Below are positions 53,496-60,917 of a DNA stretch of 64,000 bases, piece by piece. The position numbers were made by a program, and so were the translations under genes. The stretch lies in the NCBI RefSeq assembly GCF_002754315.1, contig NZ_PEFE01000001.1:1426001-1490000 (forward strand), given 5' to 3'. This DNA is from Flavobacterium sp. 11. Lineage in GTDB: Bacteria > Bacteroidota > Bacteroidia > Flavobacteriales > Flavobacteriaceae. The notes below the pieces were generated by a model. The model was not told the origin of the DNA, ran no database searches, and saw only the letters and a program-made list of their open reading frames with translations. Each line of letters opens with the position of its first letter. Position 1 is the first letter of the stretch.

Positions 53496-53561
53496 AAATC
53501 AATCGGCAATATTTCATGCAAAATAATCAAAAATAAGCAAAATCTCCTAAGTTTTACTTTG

Positions 53562-53569
53562 TATTTTTG
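53562..53569 (+). promoter_or_regulatory. -7 promoter element for pdxJ
   Basis: TATTTTTG fits TAnnTTTG and lies 40 bases before the pdxJ ATG. The -33 region is A-rich with no TTTG. Confidence 0.45.
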
Positions 53570-53609
53570 CTCCAAGTAAATACTAGTATCTAAATCAAAA
53601 AGTGTTCTA

Positions 53610-54323
53610 ATGACAAAGTTAAGTGTAAACATCAATAAAATAGCTACTTTGCGAAATGCTCGCGGAGGAAATGTTCCCGATTTATTAAAAGTAGCCACCG
53701 ATATTCAAAAGTTTGGTGCCGAAGGAATCACCATTCATCCCCGTCCGGATGAGCGCCACATTCGCTATCAAGATGCCCGAGATTTAAAGGCTATCGTTTA
53801 CACCGAATATAATATTGAAGGAAATCCAGAGCAAACATTTATCGATCTTGTTCTTGAAATAAAACCGACTCAAGTCACTTTGGTGCCGGATGCAATCGAT
53901 GCCATAACGTCTAATGCGGGTTGGGATACCATAAAACACGCTTCTTATTTAACCGAAATCGTTCAGGAATTTCAACGTAACGGAATCAGAACTTCCATTT
54001 TTGTGGATCCTGTTCTCGAAATGATTGAAGGCGCGAAGAAAATTGGAACTGAAAGAATCGAGTTGTACACTGAAGCATTTGCACATCAATACAGTTTAGG
54101 AAATCAAAACGGAATTTTGCCGTACACACAATCAGCAGTTTTGGCAAACGAACTTGGATTAGGAATCAACGCAGGTCACGACTTGAGTTTGGACAACATT
54201 CAGTTTTTTAAACAAAATATTCCAGGATTATTGGAAGTTTCTATCGGTCACGCGTTAATTTCTGAAGCCATTTATCTAGGATTGGATAATGTGGTAAATA
54301 TGTATTTGCAAAAATTAAAATAG
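53610..54323 (+). CDS. pdxJ: Pyridoxine 5'-phosphate synthase
   Basis: A 237-residue TIM-barrel enzyme that joins 1-deoxyxylulose 5-phosphate and 3-amino-2-oxopropyl phosphate in vitamin B6 synthesis. Key segments are LSVNINKIATLRNARGG, ITIHPRPDERHIRYQD, QVTLVPD and the phosphate-binding GINAGHDLSL followed by EVSIGHALISEA. Length is typical. It is divergent from the CBS-nadK genes, and an imperfect hairpin element follows it. Confidence 0.96.
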   Translation: MTKLSVNINKIATLRNARGGNVPDLLKVATDIQKFGAEGITIHPRPDERHIRYQDARDLKAIVYTEYNIEGNPEQTFIDLVLEIKPTQVTLVPDAIDAITSNAGWDTIKHASYLTEIVQEFQRNGIRTSIFVDPVLEMIEGAKKIGTERIELYTEAFAHQYSLGNQNGILPYTQSAVLANELGLGINAGHDLSLDNIQFFKQNIPGLLEVSIGHALISEAIYLGLDNVVNMYLQKLK

Positions 54324-54329
54324 TTTTTT

Positions 54330-54394
54330 AAACCATTAAGAAATTAAGATAGATGAAGTCAAAAGCTTCATGACCTTAATTTATTTAATGGTTT
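54330..54394. repeat. Long imperfect hairpin after pdxJ
   Basis: Three nested pairs can form: AAACCATTAA (54330-54339) with TTAATGGTTT (54385-54394), AAATTAAG (54341-54348) with CTTAATTT (54375-54382), and ATGAAG (54353-54358) with CTTCAT (54366-54371) around a seven-base loop. It could end pdxJ transcription. It also looks like the scattered palindromic intergenic repeats of flavobacterial genomes. Confidence 0.6.
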
Positions 54395-54429
54395 GTAATT
54401 TAAATTATAACGTTAAAATCTAAAACCAT

Positions 54430-55188
54430 ATGCTTTTTTCAAAAATAGAAGGCTTAGGGCAACCACTTTTAATCCTCCACGGATTCTTGGGAATGTCCGA
54501 TAATTGGAAAACACTCGGAACGCAATTTGCGGCTGATTTTCAAGTTCATATTCTCGATTTACGCAACCACGGACGAAGCTTGCATTCAGAAGAGTTCAGT
54601 TATGAAATCATGGCGCAGGATGTTTACGAGTATTGCCAAGCTCATAATTTAGAAAACATCAACATCATTGGTCATTCGATGGGTGGAAAAGTAGCGATGC
54701 TTTTGGCAACTACACATCCGGAATTAGTAAGTAAATTAATTGTGGCTGATATTGGACCAAAATTTTATCCGCAACATCATCAGGATATTTTGGCGGGATT
54801 GAACGCCGTTGATTTTTCAAAAAAACCAAGCCGAAGTGATGTCGAAGAAATTATGGAAAAGTATATTCCTGATTTTGGAACCAGACAATTCTTAATGAAA
54901 AATTTATTTTGGCTAGAGCCGGGACAACTCGCTTTCCGATTTAATTTAGCAGTATTTAATCATAAAATGGATGAAATAGGAGTTCCGTTACCGGAGAATT
55001 CAATTTTTGAAAAGCCAACTCTTTTTATTCGCGGAGGAAAATCTAATTATATTCTGGACAGTGATTTCGAAAATATAAAACAACATTTTCCTGATTCAAG
55101 CATCGAAACGATTCCGAATGTAGGGCATTGGCTTCATGCCGAAAACCCAACTGAGTTTTACCAAAAAGTAAGTTCTTTTTTGAAATAA
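54430..55188 (+). CDS. Alpha/beta-fold hydrolase (YbfF-like esterase)
   Basis: A 252-residue hydrolase. The oxyanion-hole segment is LILHGFLGMSDNW, the nucleophile is S83 in the elbow GHSMGG, and the histidine lies in NVGHWLHAENP near the end. DLRNHGRSLHS is typical of the YbfF/PF00561 group. No signal peptide is seen, so it is cytosolic. The substrate is unknown; esters or thioesters are likely by family. It stands alone between pdxJ and the PF04020 protein. Confidence 0.88.
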   Translation: MLFSKIEGLGQPLLILHGFLGMSDNWKTLGTQFAADFQVHILDLRNHGRSLHSEEFSYEIMAQDVYEYCQAHNLENINIIGHSMGGKVAMLLATTHPELVSKLIVADIGPKFYPQHHQDILAGLNAVDFSKKPSRSDVEEIMEKYIPDFGTRQFLMKNLFWLEPGQLAFRFNLAVFNHKMDEIGVPLPENSIFEKPTLFIRGGKSNYILDSDFENIKQHFPDSSIETIPNVGHWLHAENPTEFYQKVSSFLK

Positions 55189-55242
55189 ACGTGATAATTT
55201 TAAATTTTCACTACATTTATTAAAATTTTAAAACAAAAATCT

Positions 55243-55587
55243 ATGAATTTACTGATCAAAATTCTTATCACTTCGGGCTTAGTATTGCTAATTGCGAATT
55301 TTATGCCGGGGGTTCATGTAGCAGGATTTACTACAGCATTAATCGTAGCAATTGTTCTGGGGTTACTTAATATATTTATCAAGCCAATATTGGTAATACT
55401 TACATTGCCGGTTACCATCATTACTTTAGGATTGTTTTTATTGGTAATTAATGCATTAATGATTTTGTTGTGTACAAAAATTGTTGGCGGATTTAGCGTA
55501 GACACCTTTTGGACCGCCTTATTCTTTAGTATCATCTTGTCATTATTACAGTCCATAATGAATGGAATATTAGGCGAAGGAAAATAA
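55243..55587 (+). CDS. PF04020-type small membrane protein ('phage holin family')
   Basis: A 114-residue protein with four membrane helices and the family pattern GLLNIFIKPILVILTLPVTI followed by TLGLFLLVINALMILL. The family is automatically labelled 'phage holin', but members are ordinary chromosomal membrane proteins in many bacteria. There are no phage genes nearby, so a lysis role is unlikely. Function is unknown. Confidence 0.85.
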   Translation: MNLLIKILITSGLVLLIANFMPGVHVAGFTTALIVAIVLGLLNIFIKPILVILTLPVTIITLGLFLLVINALMILLCTKIVGGFSVDTFWTALFFSIILSLLQSIMNGILGEGK

Positions 55588-55645
55588 GGAATTGTTTTAA
55601 CATGTATTTGTGAATGAATTAATTTACAGTATTTGTATAATTTTA

Positions 55646-55653
55646 TACCTTTG
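55646..55653 (+). promoter_or_regulatory. -7 promoter element at the head of the copper island
   Basis: TACCTTTG fits TAnnTTTG and lies 21 bases before the start at 55675. A TTTA at 55623-55626 sits at -33 spacing. Confidence 0.5.
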
Positions 55654-55674
55654 TGCTTCTATATAAGATAAACA

Positions 55675-56046
55675 ATGTCGAAAAAGTTTTACATAGTGCT
55701 ATTAGTTATGCTTGGTTTCTTTATGACACCAAGCGTGGCTTTTGCATGTGGAACAAAAACGGAGAAGGCATGTTGCAAAAAAGAATCCTCTTCAAAAAAG
55801 GATAAAAAAGAATGTTGTAAAAAAGGACAGTCTTCAAAAGAGAAATCTCATGAAGGTTGTAATGGTGCTTGTAAAAATGTTACTTGCAGCAGTTCAACAG
55901 TCTATTTAGGGATGACTTCGTTGTCTTACACTGAATTGAATAATCAACTCTTTAGTTTTTCTACTGAAAAACAAAATTACTATTACTCAGAAATCTTTAT
56001 TTCTTCAGATTTCCGTTCTATTTGGCTTCCACCTAAAATAAGCTAA
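55675..56046 (+). CDS. Secreted Cys/Lys-rich protein, possible metal binder
   Basis: A 123-residue protein with a signal peptide (KFYIVLLVMLGFFMTPSVAFA). The next 55 residues are packed with Cys and Lys: ACGTKTEKACCKKESSS, KKECCKKGQSS, EGCNGACKNVTCSSS, with ten cysteines including two CC pairs. The C-terminal 50 residues have normal composition (TVYLGMTSLSYTELNNQLFS). No family is recognised. Its place at the start of a copper-handling gene run suggests periplasmic or surface metal binding, which is inference. Confidence 0.6.
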   Translation: MSKKFYIVLLVMLGFFMTPSVAFACGTKTEKACCKKESSSKKDKKECCKKGQSSKEKSHEGCNGACKNVTCSSSTVYLGMTSLSYTELNNQLFSFSTEKQNYYYSEIFISSDFRSIWLPPKIS

Positions 56047-56200
56047 ATTCCTTTTTCTGACAGCCAAAAGACTGTCTATTTCAAAGCATTTTATGCTTTT
56101 ACAATCATTAAATTTTAGTCGAATACAATTTGAAATGTAGCAAAATGCGCTATTGTTTTCAATGTTTTTGCGACTAATTCACCTCAAAATTATTCATACA

Positions 56201-57076
56201 ATGAACTCAATAAAAAGAATATTGATGGCAATAACACTATTGCTTTCAGTTACAATTGCAAGCGCGCAAATTAAAAATGCTACAACAGAAACAGTAAAAA
56301 TATACGGAAACTGTGACATGTGTAAAAGCAAGATAGAAACTGCCGGAACCCTGAAAAAAGTTGCGAAAGTCGAGTGGGATAAAGATTCCAAAATGGCAAC
56401 ACTTACGTATGATTCCTCTAAAACGACTCAAGACGAAATCTTGAAACGCATTGCTTTAGCCGGTTACGACAGCGATAAATTTCTTGCTCCGGATGATACT
56501 TACGATGCATTACATGGATGTTGTCAATATGAAAGAGAAGCAAAAGTAGCTGTTTCAACAGAGATGAAAATGGAAACCGCTGCTGCAGAGAATCATGCAA
56601 ACCACGCCAGTCATTCTGATACTGCAGTTGCAAAACAACAAGTGGATACGGAATTAAAAGTTGTTTTTGATACCTATTTCTTATTGAAAGATGCTTTGGT
56701 AAAAACAGACGGAAAAGCTGCCGCTACTGTTGCGAAAGACCTTTTGACAGCATTAAATGGAGTGAAAATGAATAATCTTGCTATGGATGTTCACATCGTT
56801 TGGATGAAAGAAATGAACGGTTTAAGGGCTGGGGCCAAGAATATTTCGGAAACACAAGACATCAAACGTCAAAGAGAAATTTTTATTCCTTTTTCAAAAT
56901 CAATCTACGAATTGATAAAAGTGGCTAAATACGAAACTCCGGTTTACCTTCAGTTTTGTCCGATGGCTAATGACGGTAAAGGCGCAAACTGGTTGAGTAA
57001 AGAGAACGTGGTTAAAAACCCATATTACGGTTCTCAAATGATGACTTGCGGAAAAACAGTCGAAACGATTCAATAA
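56201..57076 (+). CDS. Periplasmic HMA-DUF3347 protein
   Basis: The ATG at 56201 gives 291 residues with a clean signal peptide (MNSIKRILMAITLLLSVTIA, then SAQ). An in-frame start at 56153 would precede it by 16 residues. An HMA metal-binding domain follows (about 30-95) with C38 and C41 in NCDMCKSKIE. After a His-rich linker (NHANHASHSD) comes the DUF3347 domain (about 150-290) ending NPYYGSQMMTCGKTVETI. DUF3347 is linked to copper-binding proteins of CusB-like systems. It probably binds or buffers periplasmic copper. Confidence 0.88.
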   Translation: MNSIKRILMAITLLLSVTIASAQIKNATTETVKIYGNCDMCKSKIETAGTLKKVAKVEWDKDSKMATLTYDSSKTTQDEILKRIALAGYDSDKFLAPDDTYDALHGCCQYEREAKVAVSTEMKMETAAAENHANHASHSDTAVAKQQVDTELKVVFDTYFLLKDALVKTDGKAAATVAKDLLTALNGVKMNNLAMDVHIVWMKEMNGLRAGAKNISETQDIKRQREIFIPFSKSIYELIKVAKYETPVYLQFCPMANDGKGANWLSKENVVKNPYYGSQMMTCGKTVETIQ

Positions 57077-57096
57077 CTGTATAAAAGGAATATAAA

Positions 57097-57567
57097 ATGA
57101 GAAAAATAATGCTACTATTCAGTTTAATAATCAGTATTTCAACTGCAACTGCACAAATGAAAATTGGAGACAGCCTGCCTGATTTTCAACTTAAAAACAA
57201 TAAAGAAGCAACAATAAATTTGACTTCTTTCAAAGGAAAAACGGTCTTGATTGACTTTTGGGCTTCTTGGTGTGCGCCTTGTAGATTGGCTAATAAAAAG
57301 TTGGCTCCTTTATACAATCAATATAAAAATGATAACTTCGAAATTGTTGGGATATCCCTGGATACGGACAAAACGAAGTGGATGAATGCTATTCAAAAAG
57401 ATAAATTAGCATACGAGCAATTAATCGATGCTAAAGGTTTTGATGCTAAATCTGCGCTGCTTTTTGGAGTAGAAGCATTACCTAATTCGTATCTATTTGA
57501 TGCATCAGGAAAATTAGTTGCCATCAATCCAACGGAGCAAGAAATAATAATGAAAATAAAAAAATAA
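57097..57567 (+). CDS. TlpA-like periplasmic thioredoxin
   Basis: A 156-residue protein with a signal peptide (LFSLIISISTATAQ) and a thioredoxin fold of the TlpA/ResA group. The active site is WASWCAPCRLANKKL, so it has the CxxC pair. TVLIDFWASWC and GVEALPNSYLFDASGK complete the fold. It should reduce or exchange disulfides in the periplasm, possibly keeping cysteines of the neighbouring HMA proteins reduced. It is 20 bases after the HMA-DUF3347 gene and seven bases before the next HMA gene. Confidence 0.88.
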   Translation: MRKIMLLFSLIISISTATAQMKIGDSLPDFQLKNNKEATINLTSFKGKTVLIDFWASWCAPCRLANKKLAPLYNQYKNDNFEIVGISLDTDKTKWMNAIQKDKLAYEQLIDAKGFDAKSALLFGVEALPNSYLFDASGKLVAINPTEQEIIMKIKK

Positions 57568-57573
57568 AGTAAA

Positions 57574-58104
57574 ATGAAAAATATAAATTTAAAATTCATT
57601 GGTATCGCTTGTTTGTTTTTAATAACAAGTATAAAATCCTATTCTCAAATCTCAAAAGCGGAAATAATTGCTACAGGTTTAACGTGTTCTATGTGTTCTA
57701 ATGCTATAAACAAACAACTAAAAGCAACCGTTGGTGTGGACAGTGTGAGTACTGATTTGAACACAAATACCTTCACGGTTTATTTTAAAAAAGAAAGTAA
57801 AATAATGCCCAGAGTACTGAAAGAAGGTGTTGAAAAAGCAGGTTTTTTTATCGGTTCATTAGTAATTACGGTACCTACAGAGAACTTAAAAATCGAAGGA
57901 GATAAAACCATTTCATTAAACGGTTCTACTTTCGTTTTATTGAATGAAGAACTTAAAAACAGTAACGGGGAAACCAAATTGAAGGTTTATGATAAAGGAT
58001 ATGTAACTCAAAAAGAGCATAAAAAACTGCTTAAAACGTTTTCAAAAACAGCGTCATATCCATTGGATAACGAAGACGATTACCATATCAAAACTGTAAT
58101 TTAA
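57574..58104 (+). CDS. Secreted HMA-domain protein
   Basis: A 176-residue protein with a signal peptide (FIGIACLFLITSIKSYSQ) and one HMA domain (about 25-95) carrying CSMC in GLTCSMCSNAINKQLK. The C-terminal 80 residues (TENLKIEGDKTISLNG, VTQKEHKKLLKTFSKT) have no recognised family. Both the signal and the CxxC suggest metal binding outside the cytoplasm. Its stop shares one base with the start of the next gene (TAATG), so translation is coupled. Confidence 0.82.
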   Translation: MKNINLKFIGIACLFLITSIKSYSQISKAEIIATGLTCSMCSNAINKQLKATVGVDSVSTDLNTNTFTVYFKKESKIMPRVLKEGVEKAGFFIGSLVITVPTENLKIEGDKTISLNGSTFVLLNEELKNSNGETKLKVYDKGYVTQKEHKKLLKTFSKTASYPLDNEDDYHIKTVI

Positions 58105-58913
58105 TGAGGAAGTTTTTAATCGCATTTTCGTTTTTTCTTATTCAAGGAATATCGGCTCAGGAACTTTTTGTGGTAACTGATCCGGCAAGCAATGTTCCTG
58201 CGGGTTCATTAGGAATTCGTTTGGGACAATCCATTTTCAAGGAACAAATGAAATCAGGATATAGTTATCATCTCATGCCCGAAGTTACGTGGGGTATCAA
58301 TAAAAATTTGATGGTGAGAACATCAATGTTTGTTAGCAATAGGAGCAATCAATTGGTTACTGAAGGCGCCAGTTTTTATACTAAATATCGTTTCCTTTCC
58401 ACGGATGATTTGCATAGTCATTTTAGGATGGCAGCATTTGGGAGATATAGTTTTAATAATGCCGATATCCATCAGGAACAGATAGAAATTATGGGGCATA
58501 ATACTGGTTTTGAAACGGGAATTGTAGCTACGCAGCTTATAAAAAAGGTAGCCATAAGTGCTTCTGTCAGTTTTGAAAAAGCATTCGATAATAAACCGGA
58601 TTACAGATTTCCAACAACACAAAGTGATAACGCTACCAATTATACAGTATCGTTAGGAAGATTGATGTATCCAAAAAAATACACTAATTTTAAGCAAACA
58701 AATATCAATACAATGCTTGAGTTTGTTGGGCAGACATTAAACGAAAATGGGAAATCATATTTGGATATTGTGCCTTCCATTCAATTTATTGTAAACAGTC
58801 AGGCACGGATTGATGTGGCATACAGACAAGAATTATACAGTTCTATGCTACGTTCTGCGCCCAATGGATTTTATCTGAACTTAGAATATAACTTTTTCAA
58901 TGTTTCAAAATGA
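58104..58913 (+). CDS. Outer-membrane-type protein linked to the copper island
   Basis: A 269-residue protein with a signal peptide (FLIAFSFFLIQGISAQ). Amphipathic strands run along the body and it ends in a barrel-like strand (GFYLNLEYNFFNVSK). DPASNVPAGSLGIRLGQSIF near the start is a distinctive segment I cannot name. The gene overlaps the HMA gene by one base. It may be an outer-membrane channel or sensor for the metal system; no direct metal motif is seen. Confidence 0.7.
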   Translation: MRKFLIAFSFFLIQGISAQELFVVTDPASNVPAGSLGIRLGQSIFKEQMKSGYSYHLMPEVTWGINKNLMVRTSMFVSNRSNQLVTEGASFYTKYRFLSTDDLHSHFRMAAFGRYSFNNADIHQEQIEIMGHNTGFETGIVATQLIKKVAISASVSFEKAFDNKPDYRFPTTQSDNATNYTVSLGRLMYPKKYTNFKQTNINTMLEFVGQTLNENGKSYLDIVPSIQFIVNSQARIDVAYRQELYSSMLRSAPNGFYLNLEYNFFNVSK

Positions 58914-59008
58914 TACAAGTAACAATCATTATCATTTGAATTTTAAAAAAACAGTTGTCAAACAATACAGCAATTTGCTACAATAATTAACAATTAATAA
59001 TTCATTAA

Positions 59009-59737
59009 ATGAAAAATACAATCTTATCAATAATCACATTAGCATTAGTGTCGGTTTCATGTAACCAAAAAAATAAAGAAACGGAAGCTGACAAACCGGT
59101 TGCAACCAAAACGACATCGGAATTGTATTCGTGTCCAATGCACCCTGAAGTTACCGGTGAAAAAGGAGCAGAATGTTCGGAATGTGGAATGGAACTATCA
59201 GAGAAAGTGGCGCAAATGCCAAAGGCGGAAAAAAATGATGCCGTAACGACTGATGTTGAAACAGAAAATACGGTAGCAACCACTAAAACTGTTGCTGCAA
59301 ATTCGTTTACAATTAATGAAATAGTAAGCAGTTATTTAAAGCTTAAAAACGCATTGGTGAAAGATGATTCTAAAGCCGCTGCTAATGCTGGAAAAGGGTT
59401 GTATGCCACGTTTGACAAAGTAAATTCGAATACTATTTCAAATGTAAAACTGAAAAACAAGTACAATGACATTGCCGAAAATGCAAAAAAACATGTGAAA
59501 CATATTGGTGATAACGCCGGGAAAATAGATCATCAAAGAGAATATTTTGCACTGTTGAGCAAAGATGTACATGATTTGATAAAAACCTTTGGAACAGACC
59601 AAAAATTATATCAGGATTATTGCCCAATGTACAATGAAGGGAAAGATGGCTATTGGATAAGCGAAACCAAAGACGTTAAAAATCCATATTACGGTTCTGA
59701 GATGTTAACTTGTGGCCGAATGGTGGAAGCAATTTAA
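59009..59737 (+). CDS. Lipoprotein with heavy-metal-binding domain and DUF3347
   Basis: A 242-residue lipoprotein (lipobox VSVSC, C18). A heavy-metal-binding domain (HMBD) with YSCPMHPEV and CSECGMEL lies at about residues 40-63. A Thr/Val/Ala-rich linker is followed by DUF3347 (about 105-242) ending NPYYGSEMLTCGRMVEAI. The C-terminal half is clearly paralogous to the HMA-DUF3347 protein upstream, with a different metal-binding front. It is followed five bases later by the AraC-type regulator gene, suggesting joint expression. Confidence 0.87.
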   Translation: MKNTILSIITLALVSVSCNQKNKETEADKPVATKTTSELYSCPMHPEVTGEKGAECSECGMELSEKVAQMPKAEKNDAVTTDVETENTVATTKTVAANSFTINEIVSSYLKLKNALVKDDSKAAANAGKGLYATFDKVNSNTISNVKLKNKYNDIAENAKKHVKHIGDNAGKIDHQREYFALLSKDVHDLIKTFGTDQKLYQDYCPMYNEGKDGYWISETKDVKNPYYGSEMLTCGRMVEAI

Positions 59738-59742
59738 TAGCG

Positions 59743-60303
59743 ATGAAATTCTACATCAAAAATATGGTATGCGATCGCTGTAAAATGGTTGTGAAATCCG
59801 AACTCGAAAAGATTGGAATTTTTCCTGTTTCGGTGGAGTTGGGGGAAGTGGAACTATTGGAAAATTTCAAGGAGAATCAAAAGCAAGAGTTAGAAGTTAA
59901 ATTGCAATCGCTTGGATTTGAATTGTTAGAAGACAAAACAACGATACTTATAGAGAAAATCAAATGCCTAATTATTGATTTGGTACACCATCAAAATAAT
60001 GAATTAAAAACCAATTTATCGCACTATTTGTCAGGGCAACTAGGGCAAGATTACAGTACTTTGAGTAATTTATTTTCAGAAGTTCAAGGCACAACTATTG
60101 AGCATTATTTTATTGCTCAAAAAATTGAAAAAGTAAAGGAGTTATTAATGTATAAAGAATTAACTTTAAGTGAAATTGCAATTAAATTGAATTACAGCGA
60201 TGTAGCACATTTGAGTAATCAGTTTAAAAAAATCACGGGCGTAACGCCAACTCATTTTAAACAATTAAAAGAAAATAACAGATTGCAAATTGATGGATTG
60301 TAA
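59743..60303 (+). CDS. AraC-type regulator with HMA-like N-terminal domain
   Basis: With the ATG at 59743 (five bases after the previous stop) the protein has 186 residues. An upstream in-frame start at 59710 would overlap that gene. Residues 1-70 look like an HMA fold (MKFYIKNMVCDRCKMVV, C10 and C13). The rest is an AraC/XylS DNA-binding domain with two helix-turn-helix units, the second being LSEIAIKLNYSDVAHLSNQFKK then GVTPTHFK. The natural reading is that Cu(I) or another soft metal binds the CxxC and changes activation of the island. Confidence 0.82.
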   Translation: MKFYIKNMVCDRCKMVVKSELEKIGIFPVSVELGEVELLENFKENQKQELEVKLQSLGFELLEDKTTILIEKIKCLIIDLVHHQNNELKTNLSHYLSGQLGQDYSTLSNLFSEVQGTTIEHYFIAQKIEKVKELLMYKELTLSEIAIKLNYSDVAHLSNQFKKITGVTPTHFKQLKENNRLQIDGL

Positions 60304-60355
60304 AATTTACAAATCATTTCCAAAATTCTACAACAAGTCAAAATATCAGGTCGAG

Positions 60356-60363
60356 TACCTTTG
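60356..60363 (+). promoter_or_regulatory. -7 promoter element before the triple-HMBD gene
   Basis: TACCTTTG fits TAnnTTTG, 46 bases before the ATG at 60410. The sequence between 60304 and 60355 is a likely place for the AraC-type regulator to bind. Confidence 0.45.
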
Positions 60364-60409
60364 AACAGTAGAAATGAATCTTTAGTTTAATATTTTAATA
60401 ATAGAAAAA

Positions 60410-60859
60410 ATGAAAACATTAATTATCGTACTAAGCGTGTTCTTAGCAGTAAATTCAATGGCATCAGCTCAAGAAGCTGTGAAATCTTCCCAAAAGGAAA
60501 TGAATAAAGAAATGTATTCGTGTCCCATGCACCCAAAAGAGATGAGCAGTAAAGAAGGAGAGTGCAGTAAATGTGGAATGAAATTAGTAAAAACACTAAA
60601 ACACGACACTTCAGGGAAAGGGAAAAAAACAGAAGTAGTTACAAAATACGTTTGTAAAATGGATGGTACAACTGCTGATAAACCTGGAAAATGTTCTAAA
60701 TGCGGAATGAAAATGACTCCTCAGGACGTTCAGAAACCGGCCTATTCTTGTCCAATGCACCCGAAAGAAATGAGTGATAAACCAGCAAAATGTCCCAAAT
60801 GTGGTATGCAAATGACTCCAAAAAAAAGTGACAAAAAAGAAGAGAATCATCAACATTAA
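60410..60859 (+). CDS. Secreted protein with three heavy-metal-binding domains
   Basis: A 149-residue protein with a signal peptide (TLIIVLSVFLAVNSMASAQ). Three HMBD units follow: YSCPMHPKEM with CSKCGMKL, YVCKMDGTT with CSKCGMKM, and YSCPMHPKEM with CPKCGMQM. The tail is lysine- and histidine-rich. Each unit offers Cys, His and Met ligands suited to copper or other soft metals. It lies between the regulator and the ATPase genes and ends in a strong terminator, so it can be produced in excess of the pump, in keeping with a metal sponge. Confidence 0.85.
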   Translation: MKTLIIVLSVFLAVNSMASAQEAVKSSQKEMNKEMYSCPMHPKEMSSKEGECSKCGMKLVKTLKHDTSGKGKKTEVVTKYVCKMDGTTADKPGKCSKCGMKMTPQDVQKPAYSCPMHPKEMSDKPAKCPKCGMQMTPKKSDKKEENHQH

Positions 60860-60867
60860 AATTTTTT

Positions 60868-60906
60868 AAAATCGGTTCTATACTTTTTATAGAACCGATT
60901 TTTTTT
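60868..60906 (+). terminator. Rho-independent terminator after the triple-HMBD gene
   Basis: AAAATCGGTTCTATA (60868-60882) pairs perfectly with TATAGAACCGATTTT (60888-60902) around a five-base loop and runs into further T residues, just 12 bases before the ATPase ATG. It should limit read-through into the ATPase gene. Confidence 0.9.
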
Positions 60907-60917
60907 AATTCAACATT

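Noticed and set aside
53492..53698. Minus-strand open frame across the pdxJ start
   Set aside because: It overlaps the conserved N-terminus of PdxJ and has no recognisable protein features.
55243..55587. A 'phage holin' gene as a sign of a prophage
   Set aside because: It is the chromosomal PF04020 membrane family, and no phage structural, lysis or integrase gene is nearby.
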